A stretch of DNA of 64,000 bases from Hypholoma sublateritium FD-334 SS-4 (Eukaryota > Basidiomycota > Agaricomycetes > Agaricales > Strophariaceae): NCBI GenBank assembly GCA_000827495.1, contig KN817590.1:145473-209472 (forward strand), in the 5' to 3' direction. The notes beneath the pieces were generated by a model. It was not told where the DNA came from. It saw only the letters and a program-made list of their open reading frames with translations, and ran no database searches. This document shows, in pieces, positions 1-11,486 of the stretch. Every line of letters begins with the position of its first letter. Position 1 is the stretch's first letter. The translations under genes were made by a program, and so were the position numbers.

Positions 1-897
1 ACATGGAAGTCGCCTGAGCACGTTGGGTTGGGAAAGCGATTTCAGTAACCAGTAGGGGAGCGGCGGCGGCCGCGAAGGTAAGCCCGAAGCCGATCATGAA
101 TCTGTCGGTATAAGTTCTTATGCACTGAGCACGAGGTCTTGCGGGGAAATACATACCGAGCACCAATGAACAGGCCGAAGGAGTTGGAGATAGTTTGGAG
201 AATTGTAGCTATGACCATGATGGCCGCGCCGATGAAAATTGCAGTGCGACGCCCAAGACCGTCCGTCACATATGGAGAGATGGGGTATGCGCAAAGCGAG
301 CCGATGTTCTACGATTTGTTAGATGAGAATGTAGCGTGGAAGTCTTCGATTGGTTGGATATTGCCTCATACCTGGATAGCGTTGAAGAGACCAAGCTGTG
401 GAAAAGATATCAGGCCAACGTGGATCGCCCACAATACAACGGACAGACCTTTCCGTTTGCAGGATGGTTGAATTCATTCTCCCATGCGTCAACACTTTGG
501 AGACCATCTGGATTAGGTGTCAGGCGTGGTTTGTGCTACCCGGAGGACCAACATACTCATCATACTCCCTATAGGCACGAGTAAGTTGTCCTGGTATAAA
601 ATCGAGCAAGTAACACTACTGACCATCATAGCCGTTTGTGGAGGAGGTAATTAACCTATTGACATAGCGGTATAGTTAGGTCTTCCCAGATATATTCGGC
701 GATTTATGAGGCAACGAACAAGGAGCAAATCCAAAGATTGAGAACGATGATTCCTGCACAGGTTTACATTTAACTTTAGAGTGTCTTTATGCTAGTATAA
801 ACAGATACTAACGGGGATTTTTGTACCATGGCCGCGTATCTTGGATAAGATGGGCATAGCCCGCAGTGGGCGCAGCAATAGCAGGACCACCACCCAT
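1..897 (-). CDS. MFS sugar transporter, N-terminal half (partial, runs off left edge)
   Basis: Predicted plasma-membrane sugar/H+ symporter of the major facilitator superfamily (hexose or lactose-permease type). Exons on the minus strand: 897-813, 753-720, 655-624, 568-557 (12 nt), 507-449, 395-372, 308-157 and 101 to beyond 1. Joined, they give about 166 residues starting MGGGPAIAAPTAGYAHLIQD. They include the TM1 loop motif ITSSTNGYDGSMMNGLQSVD and the family signature after TM2, YVTDGLGRRTAIFIGAAIM, followed by ARFMIGFGLTFAAAAAPLLV. Reading phase is kept across all seven introns, which strongly supports the model. Full family members have about 520-550 residues and 12 TM helices, so two thirds lie outside the window. 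Substrate cannot be told from this half. Confidence 0.93.
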
Positions 898-3800
898 GTT
901 GATAGTCGAAACAGATAAGGGAGATGTTACAAAGAGCGAGTACAGGCTCCTATTCTTGCTCTGCCTTTTATCAACCTCGCCTATACCATACGGATAGCGG
1001 GGTCATTTCTAGCCCACATTATTTGGTCGAGAAGCAGGAGGAGTTATCCCGGCGTTTCCTGCATTCGAGGCTATCTTTGGTGCATCGGATAGACCGATTC
1101 CATCCGCCACAGAGAGTCGAGAATTGCGGATCAAGCGCCTTTGTGGGAGCTCGAATCCGCCAAGCACAGTGTTTCTCTCCACGAGAGCATGATGCCAGAT
1201 TTAGGCTGAAGTGCGGCAGACCAACCCAGCACAGAGGACGCCTATGTCAAATGCGACGCGCGTTGCCAGCAGAGTCTCGAAGCTAAGTGCGATCACTTCC
1301 AAATCACTTCGGTCTTCAGGCAATCTCCAGATCCTGTAAGAACGGCGTCGTTTCCTTCTCAGAATTTGGGAGCTGGAGTTCGGGTGTTCCAAGTCTTTAG
1401 CTTCAGATGCCGGTGTCATCAAGATGTTATGATGCTCGATACCGTCCCGAACATATCCGGGGTTTCTCCTGATTCAGCGTGGGGTTGTGTAGTTGCTCTA
1501 TCGTTATAGATAAAGTATGAGAGACATGGTGTCAAGCAGTGCAGGTAGAGGAACAAGATTAGAAACCGTGAGAAATACCTCTCGAGCTTTCAGTGTTGTT
1601 TTTCCCGCGGCTCTAATGATGGGCATTGGTTGAGCATTGGTTGGGCATTGGATCGGCCTGAACTGTCACTCAACACCAGAGGCTCTGCATCCTTTTAAGG
1701 TGCCACATTTTGTCCTATCTAGACAGAAAATCTTATGTTTTCGATTAATATTGGATGTATAAGCTTTATATGTCGAATGAGTGAATTGAGATGCCATGAG
1801 AAGGTCAAGAGAAGGTAGATCAAGTTAAGCATCAATGCATCACAGGCCGTGTGGGTCACCTGGGGCGCTTTATTTTTGTTAATCGGAAATACCCACCCCT
1901 TCTGCCAGTATATAATTGAAGTTTACACTTATCTGTGGGGCAAACGGATGATTTCGAAGTGCAGTTTGTATTAGTACTTATCATTGTAGTGATTGATACG
2001 TCAATGATGTCAAGCCTATGCAAACTTTTATCATGGCTCTGTTCAGTTTCTGTGTACTTAATAATACGACAGCATTCTGAATAGTGATTGAAGCCAAATT
2101 GATGTCCAATTTGGAGCTCGCCGCCCTGGCATCATGCCTGCAAGGATCGTATCCGCATTTGGGCATTTTGACTACATTGAATGGTAAGGCGTCGGGAGGT
2201 ATTTGAATGGTAGTTACTAGTTTCCTCATGATCAACATACCAGATCTGGTGTCTACGTAGCGTACTAGATGGCGATGCGAGATGGCATATTTTTTCTTGC
2301 TGCGGTTTGACAACGGTTTGATAGTTTACCACGGCAGCCTTCAAGCCTAACGAAGTCAAAATACTTTCAAGTTCAGTGAAGAATGCAGCTGTTGAACGCA
2401 CTCACGTCCTCTCAGTGAAATTCAGTTCCGAAACCCAGGTATTCTATATTTAAGTACCACTTGAGCACATGGACGCCCTCCACCAAAATACCAGAGAAGA
2501 CAACGTAACCGCGCCGCATAGGAAAATCTACCTCGATGCATTAATTTCCGATTTTCTCCCGAGTCGCAATTGAGCTTCGCAAAGACGCGTCGATGGAAAA
2601 TTATGGAGAATTCGAATTCCGAAAATCAGCAACCCGGCATTCAACGAAAGAAGATAACGAGGTTGTCGAAGCTACGTATACAGAAGGTACTTACAACTAG
2701 CAAGTGACACGCGAATTGAATGTGATGCGGTTCCTTGGCTCCGGTGCAGTTTCGAGGATGGTCCCTCAAAGTGTGAATGGCATACACCGATATTAATTAC
2801 TACTTCTACTTCTACGCCAATGTCAGATCGCGTTAACGGACTTAGTGGGGACCCACATAGATTATATTGGTATCATACAACGCCTTGAAGATAACCACCA
2901 CAATGCTAAGACGTGAATGCTTCGGATGTTTGTATGTTGAAATAATTCATGATTGTGGTACGTTGCTTAAGTCTTCATCTAAGTGACCTATGTTCAAAAA
3001 ATCATTAGCGTATATGAAATATGCAACTCGAAAGGCACATCTAAAGCCTATGTTCTGAAAAACTTCAAATGATGATTTCATCTGGAACAGAATCCAAGAT
3101 CCAACTCGCGGGACCTTGTCCATCAATTTCTGTACCTTCTGGTTAATGTGCGAACTTTTTCCATTAAGTCAATGAATTCAAGAAGTGACCTCCCTTGACA
3201 AAAAATATATTGCATATCGTATCATCCCGCCGGCCTACCAAGTGCGGATGCGATGTTCACGTGCAGTCAGCCGCAGTGGCACTGGGCGCTAATTTCCGTT
3301 TTTGGATGCCGCACCATACTTAATGCACTACGTCAGTCAATTTCCCTCTTTATCACCACCACATGCTCACGCATTTCGACAGTGCATCTCCCTCAGGGTA
3401 CATTTTCTGTCTTCTTTTGAACTCTGAGATGTCCTAGATTTTCTCTTCCTTCTTTTCAGGCGTTGAGGTCTTCGGTTATATGTAAGCTTGCGGAGCTTTC
3501 TGCCATATCTTTTCTCTCCGAGTCGACTATCTGCGCCGCCTTCTTGATACCATGAAACGCTGATCCAACCCGAATCCACGGATCAAGTTCATTCGACATC
3601 TTACGCAACTTTCGCTCCGTAGAACGCACACCCAAGGACTCGTGGTGTTCGATCGCATATACGTACTTTTCTGGCCATCAAGAGGGAGGCTGCGTTCAAT
3701 TACAAGCACTGAACTTGAATGAATATGATGCGCTAGGATATGGTATGGTCAAAATTCTTGAATGCTTGTGCCATCATCTCACTGTGTCTGTATTGATGTA

Positions 3801-5210
3801 TATACTCAGAGTACACGCATATATCTAGTCAAAGATCCTTTCGGAGCAGCAATATGCATACGGTCGGTGTCTAGACCAGGAAAAACACGAGGTCAGCTCC
3901 CCTATCTGCGCATGTTGTACATTCTGTACCCTGATGTTTTTTGCAGCGATAGTACCAAGAAAGCGCCCGAGAGCCATCTTCCCGCTCCTGTCTGTTCCGA
4001 GGCGCGGTGTATATCGATTGAATGAACTCCCTTGGTGTTCCCTTCGCAACAGCTTAGAGCCTGGTCAGCCGTATCCTCCGAGGAATGAACGACTTCCGAT
4101 CGCGAGGCTCAGACGAATCGATAGAGCGTGTGTATGTGACGGGCATTACGGTCACTCCACCGATGCCCGGCATCGAGGTGCATCCTGGCATCTCGGAGCA
4201 AAATTTCCGATCGCTTTTTCCGTGGTCCATCCAAAATATAGTCGAATGTCAGGAAGATGCGCGTAATGACCGGGATCCTCCAAATGATACCTTCTGTCAC
4301 TGGAAAATAGAACTTGAATACGAATGATACTGGAGTTGTATGGTACGCTACCAATACTCTGCGATTCATGAAACCCTATGCCAATAATGCTTATGCTGTT
4401 CAATGAGTCTGAAGGAAACACAATGAATGTATGACATTGCCTTTTCATAAATTGCTCGCCGCCATGTAAGCCTGTATGCAAATGCACGGATATGCACGGG
4501 CAAATCTCTCGCGACATGCATTAACTCACTTTCCTGTCAATCATGCAGTGGTTTTCACATTCCACGTTCGCCGGTCTATCAATGCCGAAGTATTTTACGA
4601 TCTATGTGTGCTCGGAAGATTTCATTGAAGGTACTGCTGTATTATACTGCGCATTCCGCAATGCATTTTCTGAAATTCAAGGGCTTCAGATAACGTCGAG
4701 TCACGGAAGAGGCCGAACGGGACAAGCCCCGAGTATCCGACCTCAAGCCGCCCCTGCCGTAGATTACCCCACAGACTCTCACTGGTTGTCTGGGTCCCTG
4801 CCACCCCAATCGAGGGCCTGTCCCAAGTAAGCATCCTGGGGACATGGTCATCCGAGCCCTTTTAGAGCCCTTTCCCAAAGGTGGGTAAGACCCGCCAGTA
4901 TTGTTGCTATATTCATCGATTCTGGCCGTAGAAGGCTCTATTGTTGGCCGTAAACAAGACAGAGGTATACTTGAAGACCAGCTGAGGAGGCATTGATGAG
5001 AGTTGATCGGCTGGATCAGGTAAGGAGTTGCTCGGCTAGGCGCAGAGTTTGATGGCACGTGCTGACATGTTGTCCAGCTGATGCCGCAAAGTTGTCGACT
5101 CACTCACTCTTGGACTTGTACTCTCCGCCCAGTCCGCCTCGTGTGTGTTCACAGGATACCTACTAGGAGCTCGCTGGCCGGATTCCTCCTCCTCTCCTCT
5201 CTAAACAACC
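898..5210. other. Gene-poor interval; a few unrecognised open frames
   Basis: No gene is recognised. Positions 1625-1655 hold three imperfect copies of a TTGGGCATTGGT-like 10-12-mer. On the minus strand 3690-3470 an open frame reads YAIEHHESLGVRSTERKLR and continues for about 45 residues to a stop; its composition is natural, but no start or family could be assigned. On the plus strand 4085-4327 an 80-codon frame (with VTPPMPGIEVHPGISEQNFR in the middle) also looks protein-like, but is equally unassigned. A minus-strand frame at 2401-2132 begins MRSTAAFFTELESILTSLG. These could be decayed exons. The rest shows nothing recognisable. Confidence 0.4.
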
Positions 5211-8200
5211 ATGGCGCCACCTCCACCACCTCCGCTCTGTTTCCCGTTCACAAGCTCAAAACCTAAGCGACGTCTGTCATGGTCCTCTGAAAACAGATCT
5301 CTGCCTCTTCCTCCGCCCCCCCAGGAGAAGGTCGTCCGACATCCGTCTTTCTCTCCCACGTCCACTCTCACCTCGCGTCCTGCGAGCATAACCTTCCACT
5401 CGGATTCTGAAAAGTATGACGAACTCCCATCAACCCTACCTGTGATTCCGAAAGGCGACAAAGGTCGTCCCAAGCTCGGTCGATCGAACACGATGACGGG
5501 TACCAAAAAGTCCACCGCCTCGTCGAAGTGGGGGTATGGGTGGGGCATGGGCATGGGCAGGAAGGACAAGCAGCGGGAGATAGAGCCGGAGATCGACGAG
5601 AAGTCGGGGTCCCAGGTCAATCTACTTTTGCCCACGCAGGCGAACGTCCAGCGGCGGGATACACGATCGACCCAGGCAAGCCGATCGACACAGCGGACAC
5701 AGGAGACGCATCGCACGCAGGCTAGCCAGCAGAGCCGAGGCTCGGGCTTGACGCGAGGGGACACCCAGCGTACGACCAGTAGCCGATCCACGGCCCCCAA
5801 ACCCCGACCTCCGCTCATGGGCCACGAACTCTACCCTCAAGACTCTACAGCTACCCTTGTTGGGTCAGCCTTCGAGCGCAAAATCAACGACAACGAATCT
5901 ATCCGAATCAAGCCCGACACGACGGACCGCCTGGATGAGATGCGACGGCTGATGGGAAAGGACAATCTGGACTTCTAGTACGCCTCATTGACTCCTGCCG
6001 TGTCGCTTCATCTAACCTCTCCCAAAACGCCAGTATCGTCCCAAGCGAGGACGCGCATGGATCAGAATATGTTGCTGCAAGTGATAAACGTCGTGAATTC
6101 ATTTCAGGGTATGGTTTGCTATTTTTGCTCCGGTCGACGTCGTGGGCTGATTGAAGGCTACTCAGTTTTACAGGGTCCGCCGGGACGGCCATAATTACCC
6201 GCAACAATGCGTACATGCTAACGGACTCTCGGTATTGGATCCAAGCGCTAGATGAGATGGACCACAACTGGTCGTTGATCAAAGTAGGATCTCAAGGACA
6301 GCCTCAGGATTGGATTGAATGGCTCATGGTGCGTGGTTTCGACTTTCGGCTGCCCTTCACATTTAAACATCTTTCGTACGTACGTAGAGTCGGGTGAAGG
6401 ATTCACGGATCGGGATTGATGCGCGAATGCTGGCTCACGAAAAGGCGACCCTCATCAACTCGAAGATCAACTCAGCCTCAGTAAACTCGAAGCTTGTTTA
6501 TCCACCGCAGAATCTCGTCGATCTTATCTGGGCTGAAAAGCCGACCAAATCGCTTGAGATGGTCTACATACAATCAACAGAATTTGCAGGTATGAATCGC
6601 TTGTCTCGTCGCCGTTGTATTTGTCATCTAAATTGGCTTTCAGGACGCGACGCGAAATATAAATTGGCGAAAGTCAGGGAATGGATCAGAGAGCAGCCCC
6701 CTACAATGTCGTCTTACTCCAAGGCTGAGCCAACGTTAGCGCAGACGCATGTCGCGACTTTGGTAACTTCCCTATCTTGCATAGGTTTGTTGTTTTGCCG
6801 TTTTCATAACAGGGTACTGATAATCTCTTTCCCAGCATACACCCTGAATCTGCGTGGATCTGATATCCCCTACAACCCACTTTTCCACTCCTATCTATTC
6901 ATCAGCCTCGACAAATCCTACCTCTTCGTGGAGTCTGCGAAACTGCACCCCGACGTCATTGCATACCTCAATGCTATCGACGTGGAACAACGCAACTACA
7001 CCGATCTGTGGCCTTTCCTTCGCAGAAGACTATGGGGCGAAGGGAAGGTTCTGATCGCACCGCAGACGTCATACGCGATCTCGCTCATGCTGACACACGT
7101 CCGATACACGGTGGCTCCTTCCTGCATCGAGATGATGATGTCTGTGAAGAACGAGACTGAAATTGAGGGCATGAAGAGGGCCTATCTACGTGATGGGGTT
7201 TCATATGTGCGTTTCTTTGTCCACTCTATTTCTGAGCTACCTAAAAATAATTTTGGGTTTAGGTGCGTTTCCTCGCCTGGCTGGACGCCAAACTAGCAGA
7301 CGGCTACGATATCACAGAGTACGAAGCTGGATTCAGGCTGACGGAATTTAGGCGGAAGAACAAGCATTTCATGGGCCTGGCGTACGAAAACATTTCTGCG
7401 AGCGGTCCCAACGCCGCACTGCCTCACTACTCGCCAAAGAAATCTACCGCAGCCATGATCTCACGCGAGTTGCCCTATCTCAAGTGTGTTGCGGCAGTTT
7501 GTTTCATTAGCGGAGTGTGTGTTGAACTGACATCTCATTTCCCCAGCGATTCCGGGGCACAGTACTATGACGGCACCTGTGATACGACGAGGACTGTGCA
7601 CTTCGGTCGGCCTACGAACGAGATGTGCGAAGCGTACACACGTGTTTTGCAAGGACATGTACGTTTTCCTATCTCTCTCCTCCGGTCCTTTTCTCATTAT
7701 GGCGTCTTCCAATCGATTGCGCAGATCGCTATCGATACCGCCATTTTCCCAGAGGGCACCTCTGGGCGTCAGCTGGACGTCCTCGCACGCAAGGCGCTCT
7801 GGAAGGATGGCCTGAACTACATGGTGGGTGTAATTTTGGACACAGACACTTGTAGTTGTGTTGACCAGCGGTCCTTACATAGCATGGTACTGGTCATGGT
7901 TTTGGTGCATTCTTGAGTGTCCACGAAGGCCCCCATAGCTTCGCGAGCAATGTTCCGCTAGTTCCTGGCCACGTCATCACGAATGAACCAGGGTTCTGTA
8001 CGTTTTTGCACACCTCGCATGTGGACAATAAATTCTAAAATTTTGCCTTTTCTGTAGACCTTGAAGGAAAGTGGGGTATGCGTATAGAATCGGCACTCGT
8101 TGTCAAGAAAGTGAAGGTGAGCAATCACAGGCAATTCAATGTTGTGCGGAAGGCTGTCTGACACGGCCTCATGGCAGACACGCGGTGAATTTAATGGCAA

Positions 8201-8502
8201 CGTCTGGCTGGGCTTCGACCGCTTTACCTGCGTCCCTATCCAAACGCGGATGGTGAAAGAAAGCATGCTCACCAAAGAGGAGAAGCAGTGGCTTAAGGTC
8301 CGTGTTTGTCTCCCAGAAACGTGCGTGCCAGGCCTCTGATGCCAGCGCGACATACATGTAGGATCACAACCAGCGCTGCTATGACAAGATTTCGCCCTTC
8401 CTCAAAGAAGACAAGCGGGCGTTGAAATGGCTCAAACGAGAGGCGGATCGAGGCATAGGCCTCGCGCCCGCAGCTGGTGGAATCGCCATCGACTGGGATT
8501 GA
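5211..8502 (+). CDS. Xaa-Pro aminopeptidase (aminopeptidase P, M24B) with long disordered N-terminal extension
   Basis: Cytosolic-type metallopeptidase that removes an N-terminal residue preceding proline. Thirteen exons: 5211-5977, 6034-6108, 6166-6328, 6388-6589, 6644-6784, 6836-7206, 7263-7483, 7547-7658, 7725-7823, 7883-7997, 8058-8116, 8178-8297, 8362-8502. The sum is 2586 nt, or 861 residues, in phase throughout. Creatinase-N domain motif: [20 protein letters not shown]. Metal ligands by comparison with human XPNPEP1: D648 and D659 (in [20 protein letters not shown]), H722 (HGTGHG), E752 (NEPGF) and E766 (MRIESA), all present. Family members have about 610-620 residues; here about 235 extra residues precede the catalytic part. 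They are rich in Pro, Ser, Thr, Gln and Arg, start [17 protein letters not shown], and are read in the same exon as the first catalytic residues. An internal ATG at 5817 would give a near-normal 659-residue enzyme, so the extension could be a 5' leader or a real regulatory tail. Confidence 0.95.
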
Positions 8503-9020
8503 TCACTTTTTGAGTTCTTGTGTTCTGGTTCTCCATTCTTCTTTTTTCTTCTCTGCGACACCCCCTTGATATTTTATGATATAGACTGGCCGCCTCCGCA
8601 TCCCGATGATTCCGAACCCTTCTTCCTGTCTTCGAGATTCATGTCTGCTTTCAGTGCCAGATCCGTCTCTCCTCTCATGCACTCAGGGGATTATGATTTC
8701 ACGAAACGAAACGACTTTTACCTACCCGGATTTCTCTTTTCCTCCGTTTTATTATTCTTTACCTATCTTCGAAAAAACCTACATTTTGTGCCCCGCTTCG
8801 AGGGCCACTTTCTTTCCCCTCTTCTTTTGTGTTTTGACCTCGGCCGTTGTCTATCTAGAGGATGGATACCTGACAGATGTATTATACAATAGTGTACTTA
8901 GGTAGGTAGACTTGAAATCAAATCGCCGATTTCTATTGGATGATACTCCAGCGTACATGAGGTGATAAGGACGGACAGCGAAGGAAGTACAGAAAAATAT
9001 AGCAGACACAGAAGATACGA
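8503..9020. other. Intergenic space between convergent genes
   Basis: Tail-to-tail interval between the aminopeptidase and NOG1 genes. It is pyrimidine-rich on the plus strand just after the stop (8520-8560), as expected for a 3' UTR. The open frames here have skewed Phe/Ser/Leu composition and no family resemblance. No other element is seen. Confidence 0.7.
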
Positions 9021-11486
9021 TCATCTTCTTTGTGTCTTTCCAGCCCCGCGCTTGCCAGCGAACAGATGCTTGGGCTGCAAGGAGGTGTCGTGAGTACTCG
9101 TTCACAGCGCAGTGGACAAAGAACAGTACGCACCATTTTAGTCTTGATCTCGCGATCGGCCTCGCCGGCCTTGGCGAGCATGTTGCGCGGGCGCTGTGCC
9201 AGGTTCCGCAGCTGGTTCGCCTTGTTGAATTGGACCTCGCTCTTCATGCCCGCCATTTGGCGGTTCGAGCGTGGTACACGCTTGTTGACGACACCGCCAG
9301 CGTTCGTCTTGACGCGCTTCTTTGGCGCGTCCTCGTCCTCGTCGACGTCCATCCAGCCGTCCTCGCCCGCCTCCGCGTCGCTCGCGGCGTCCATCTCTGC
9401 ATCTTCCTCCTCCTCGAGGCGCTTGCGCTTCGCGCCGTGCAGCTTCGCGATCATCTCTGCGCGCTCCTGGATGCGGCTTGGGTCGAGCCCAGCCTTGGTC
9501 AGCTCTGACGTGAGCTCCGTGAGCGTGCGCAGGCCCGCCGTGCGCGGGAGGCGCGCCTGGTTCTTCTTCGACTTCTTGATCGACTGAGACTTGATCTTGT
9601 GTGAGAGCGCGATTGTCGCGTCTTTCGCCTCGCGCTCGTCGTCTGAGTCGAACTGCGGTTGGGGTAATGAAGTAAGTAAGGGGTGGTACGCGGTAAGTGC
9701 GCAGTGCGTACCATGTCCGAGTCGCTGTCGTAGAAGCCCTCCGCCTGGAGGCGCTCCTCCTCGCGCTCGAGCGCCTCGAGCTTCTCAGCGATGTCGGGGT
9801 CGATGAAGTCGGCGATATTTTTGCCATCCATGATCTCTGGCATCGTATCTTGGTTCCACTCGGGGTTCTCGAGGAGGTAGTCCTCTGTAGGCAAAAATGC
9901 ATTAGGTCATCAAAATTGAAAGATGAGGCCGAATATCGCACCTTTCATATTGATGTTGTAAACACCGGGGCCGCCCTCCTCCAGCTCGATATCGCGCTTG
10001 AGCTTCCGCCTCTCGGGGTCATTCTTGTCGTACTTCTTGCGCTCGCGCACGCTCTCGGGTATACATGGCGCCCGGACGACCTCGTCTCTGGGCTTGGGCT
10101 GGGCGACGTGAATACGGTTGATAACCGAGTTGATCTTGGAGCCCTTCATCTTGTTGTCGACGCGGTGGGCAAGGAGCGCATCACACGCGGTGTTCTTGAC
10201 CTCCATGACGCCCTCCTCGGTGAAGCACGAGACCTGGACGCACTTGACGTCTTCGGCATTGATGATCTCGTCGACAAGCGCGCGGGTGTCAGGGTGCACG
10301 TCGTCGAGGCGCATGATGTCGATTTTGTTGATGACAAGGAGGGTGGGCTTGCCTGCGAAAAGGGGTTTGATGGAATGGAAGAGTTTGCACTGTAGAAAAA
10401 GTGACTGTTTAGGTGCAAGCAACGGAGAAAAAAAACCGACTACGCACTTGCGCTTCGACGCTGTATCCACACTGTTCGCTCAGGTCCATGAAGTAGAGCA
10501 CACAGCTCTTCAAATGCGCCATTGCCGTGATACTTTGCATCTCGATCGTGTTCATCTCTTCGAGAGGGTGGTCTAGAATACCGGGTGTGTCAATCACCTG
10601 CCATCGCAGGTACTTGTAGTCCAGGTGACCGACGAAGAGCGATTTGGTGGTGAAGGCGTACGGCTGAACGTCGACGTCTGCGCGAGTGACCTTGTTGATG
10701 AAGGACGACTTTCCGACGTTAGGGTAGCCGCAGATGAGGAGTGTGCGTGTGTTCGGGTCGATGTTGGGGAGACGGGAAATATGTTGGCGGACTTGCTCAA
10801 GGTAGGCGAGGGGGTCTTTTTGGCGGCGCATGATCGTGGCCATGCTATGTTTGACGTTCCAGATGATAACTTGGGTCGTATTCAGATATTTAACTCACCG
10901 ACCCAGAGCAGCTTTCTTCAGCTGTTTGCAACGATATAGACTGTCTCCAAACTTCAGCAGACGAACGTAATCTTTCGCAACATGATCGATAAGATGGCGG
11001 GCAGTCCGCAGTTGTCCAAGGGCGAGTTTGTAATGGTTCTTGTCGTACAAGACGTTCATCAAGGATGATAAGAAAGGGTGGAGATCCTAAGATCACAAGT
11101 TATCAGCTATGGGCTGTCTTTCAAACGCAATAGAAAGCACATACGTCGAGCATGGGGAACTCTGTCAGAATGGCGCCTAGTTTTTCATCGAATGCATCTT
11201 GCGCAAACTTGACCTTGCGCATGTAGAAGTTTCGTATCCGGCTGATTTTGAAGTTTTTATGGATAACCTAGTATAATCCGACTTTCAGCACATCCCGTAT
11301 ACAAATTTAGCGTCGCAGATGCAGATGCAGAGCATGTATGTGCCAAAGCTATCCGCAATGCAAGTCGCCCATTTAAAGTTGCAGACGCACAGTGGGTGTC
11401 TTCTTTTGGGTCTTGGAAAGCACGATATCCAGGAAATCGGCCGCCGTCGGGACGGGAGCAATGGCCTTGAGACCGCTTGTCGACAT
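9021..11486 (-). CDS. NOG1: Nucleolar GTP-binding protein NOG1
   Basis: Conserved OBG/NOG-family GTPase of pre-60S ribosomal particles, acting in the nucleolus and nucleus. Eight exons on the minus strand: 11486-11391, 11267-11145, 11086-10899, 10844-10448, 10389-9942, 9884-9712, 9652-9134, 9074-9021. Together 1998 nt, 665 residues, close to yeast Nog1 (647). The start [20 protein letters not shown] and the N-terminal [16 protein letters not shown] helix region match the family. GTPase motifs: G1 GYPNVGKSS (175-183), G3 DTPG (221-224), G4 NKID (289-292). The C-terminal third is acidic then basic ([20 protein letters not shown]) and ends [15 protein letters not shown], also typical. Intact and surely a functional housekeeping gene. 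Confidence 0.98.

Noticed and set aside
4642..5103. 153-codon minus-strand frame
   Set aside because: Ser/Pro/Arg-rich, no motif, lies in the upstream region of the aminopeptidase gene and looks like a chance ORF.
9030..9941. Long plus- and minus-strand frames over the 3' half of NOG1
   Set aside because: Off-frame shadows of the GC-rich, acidic/basic C-terminal exons of NOG1.
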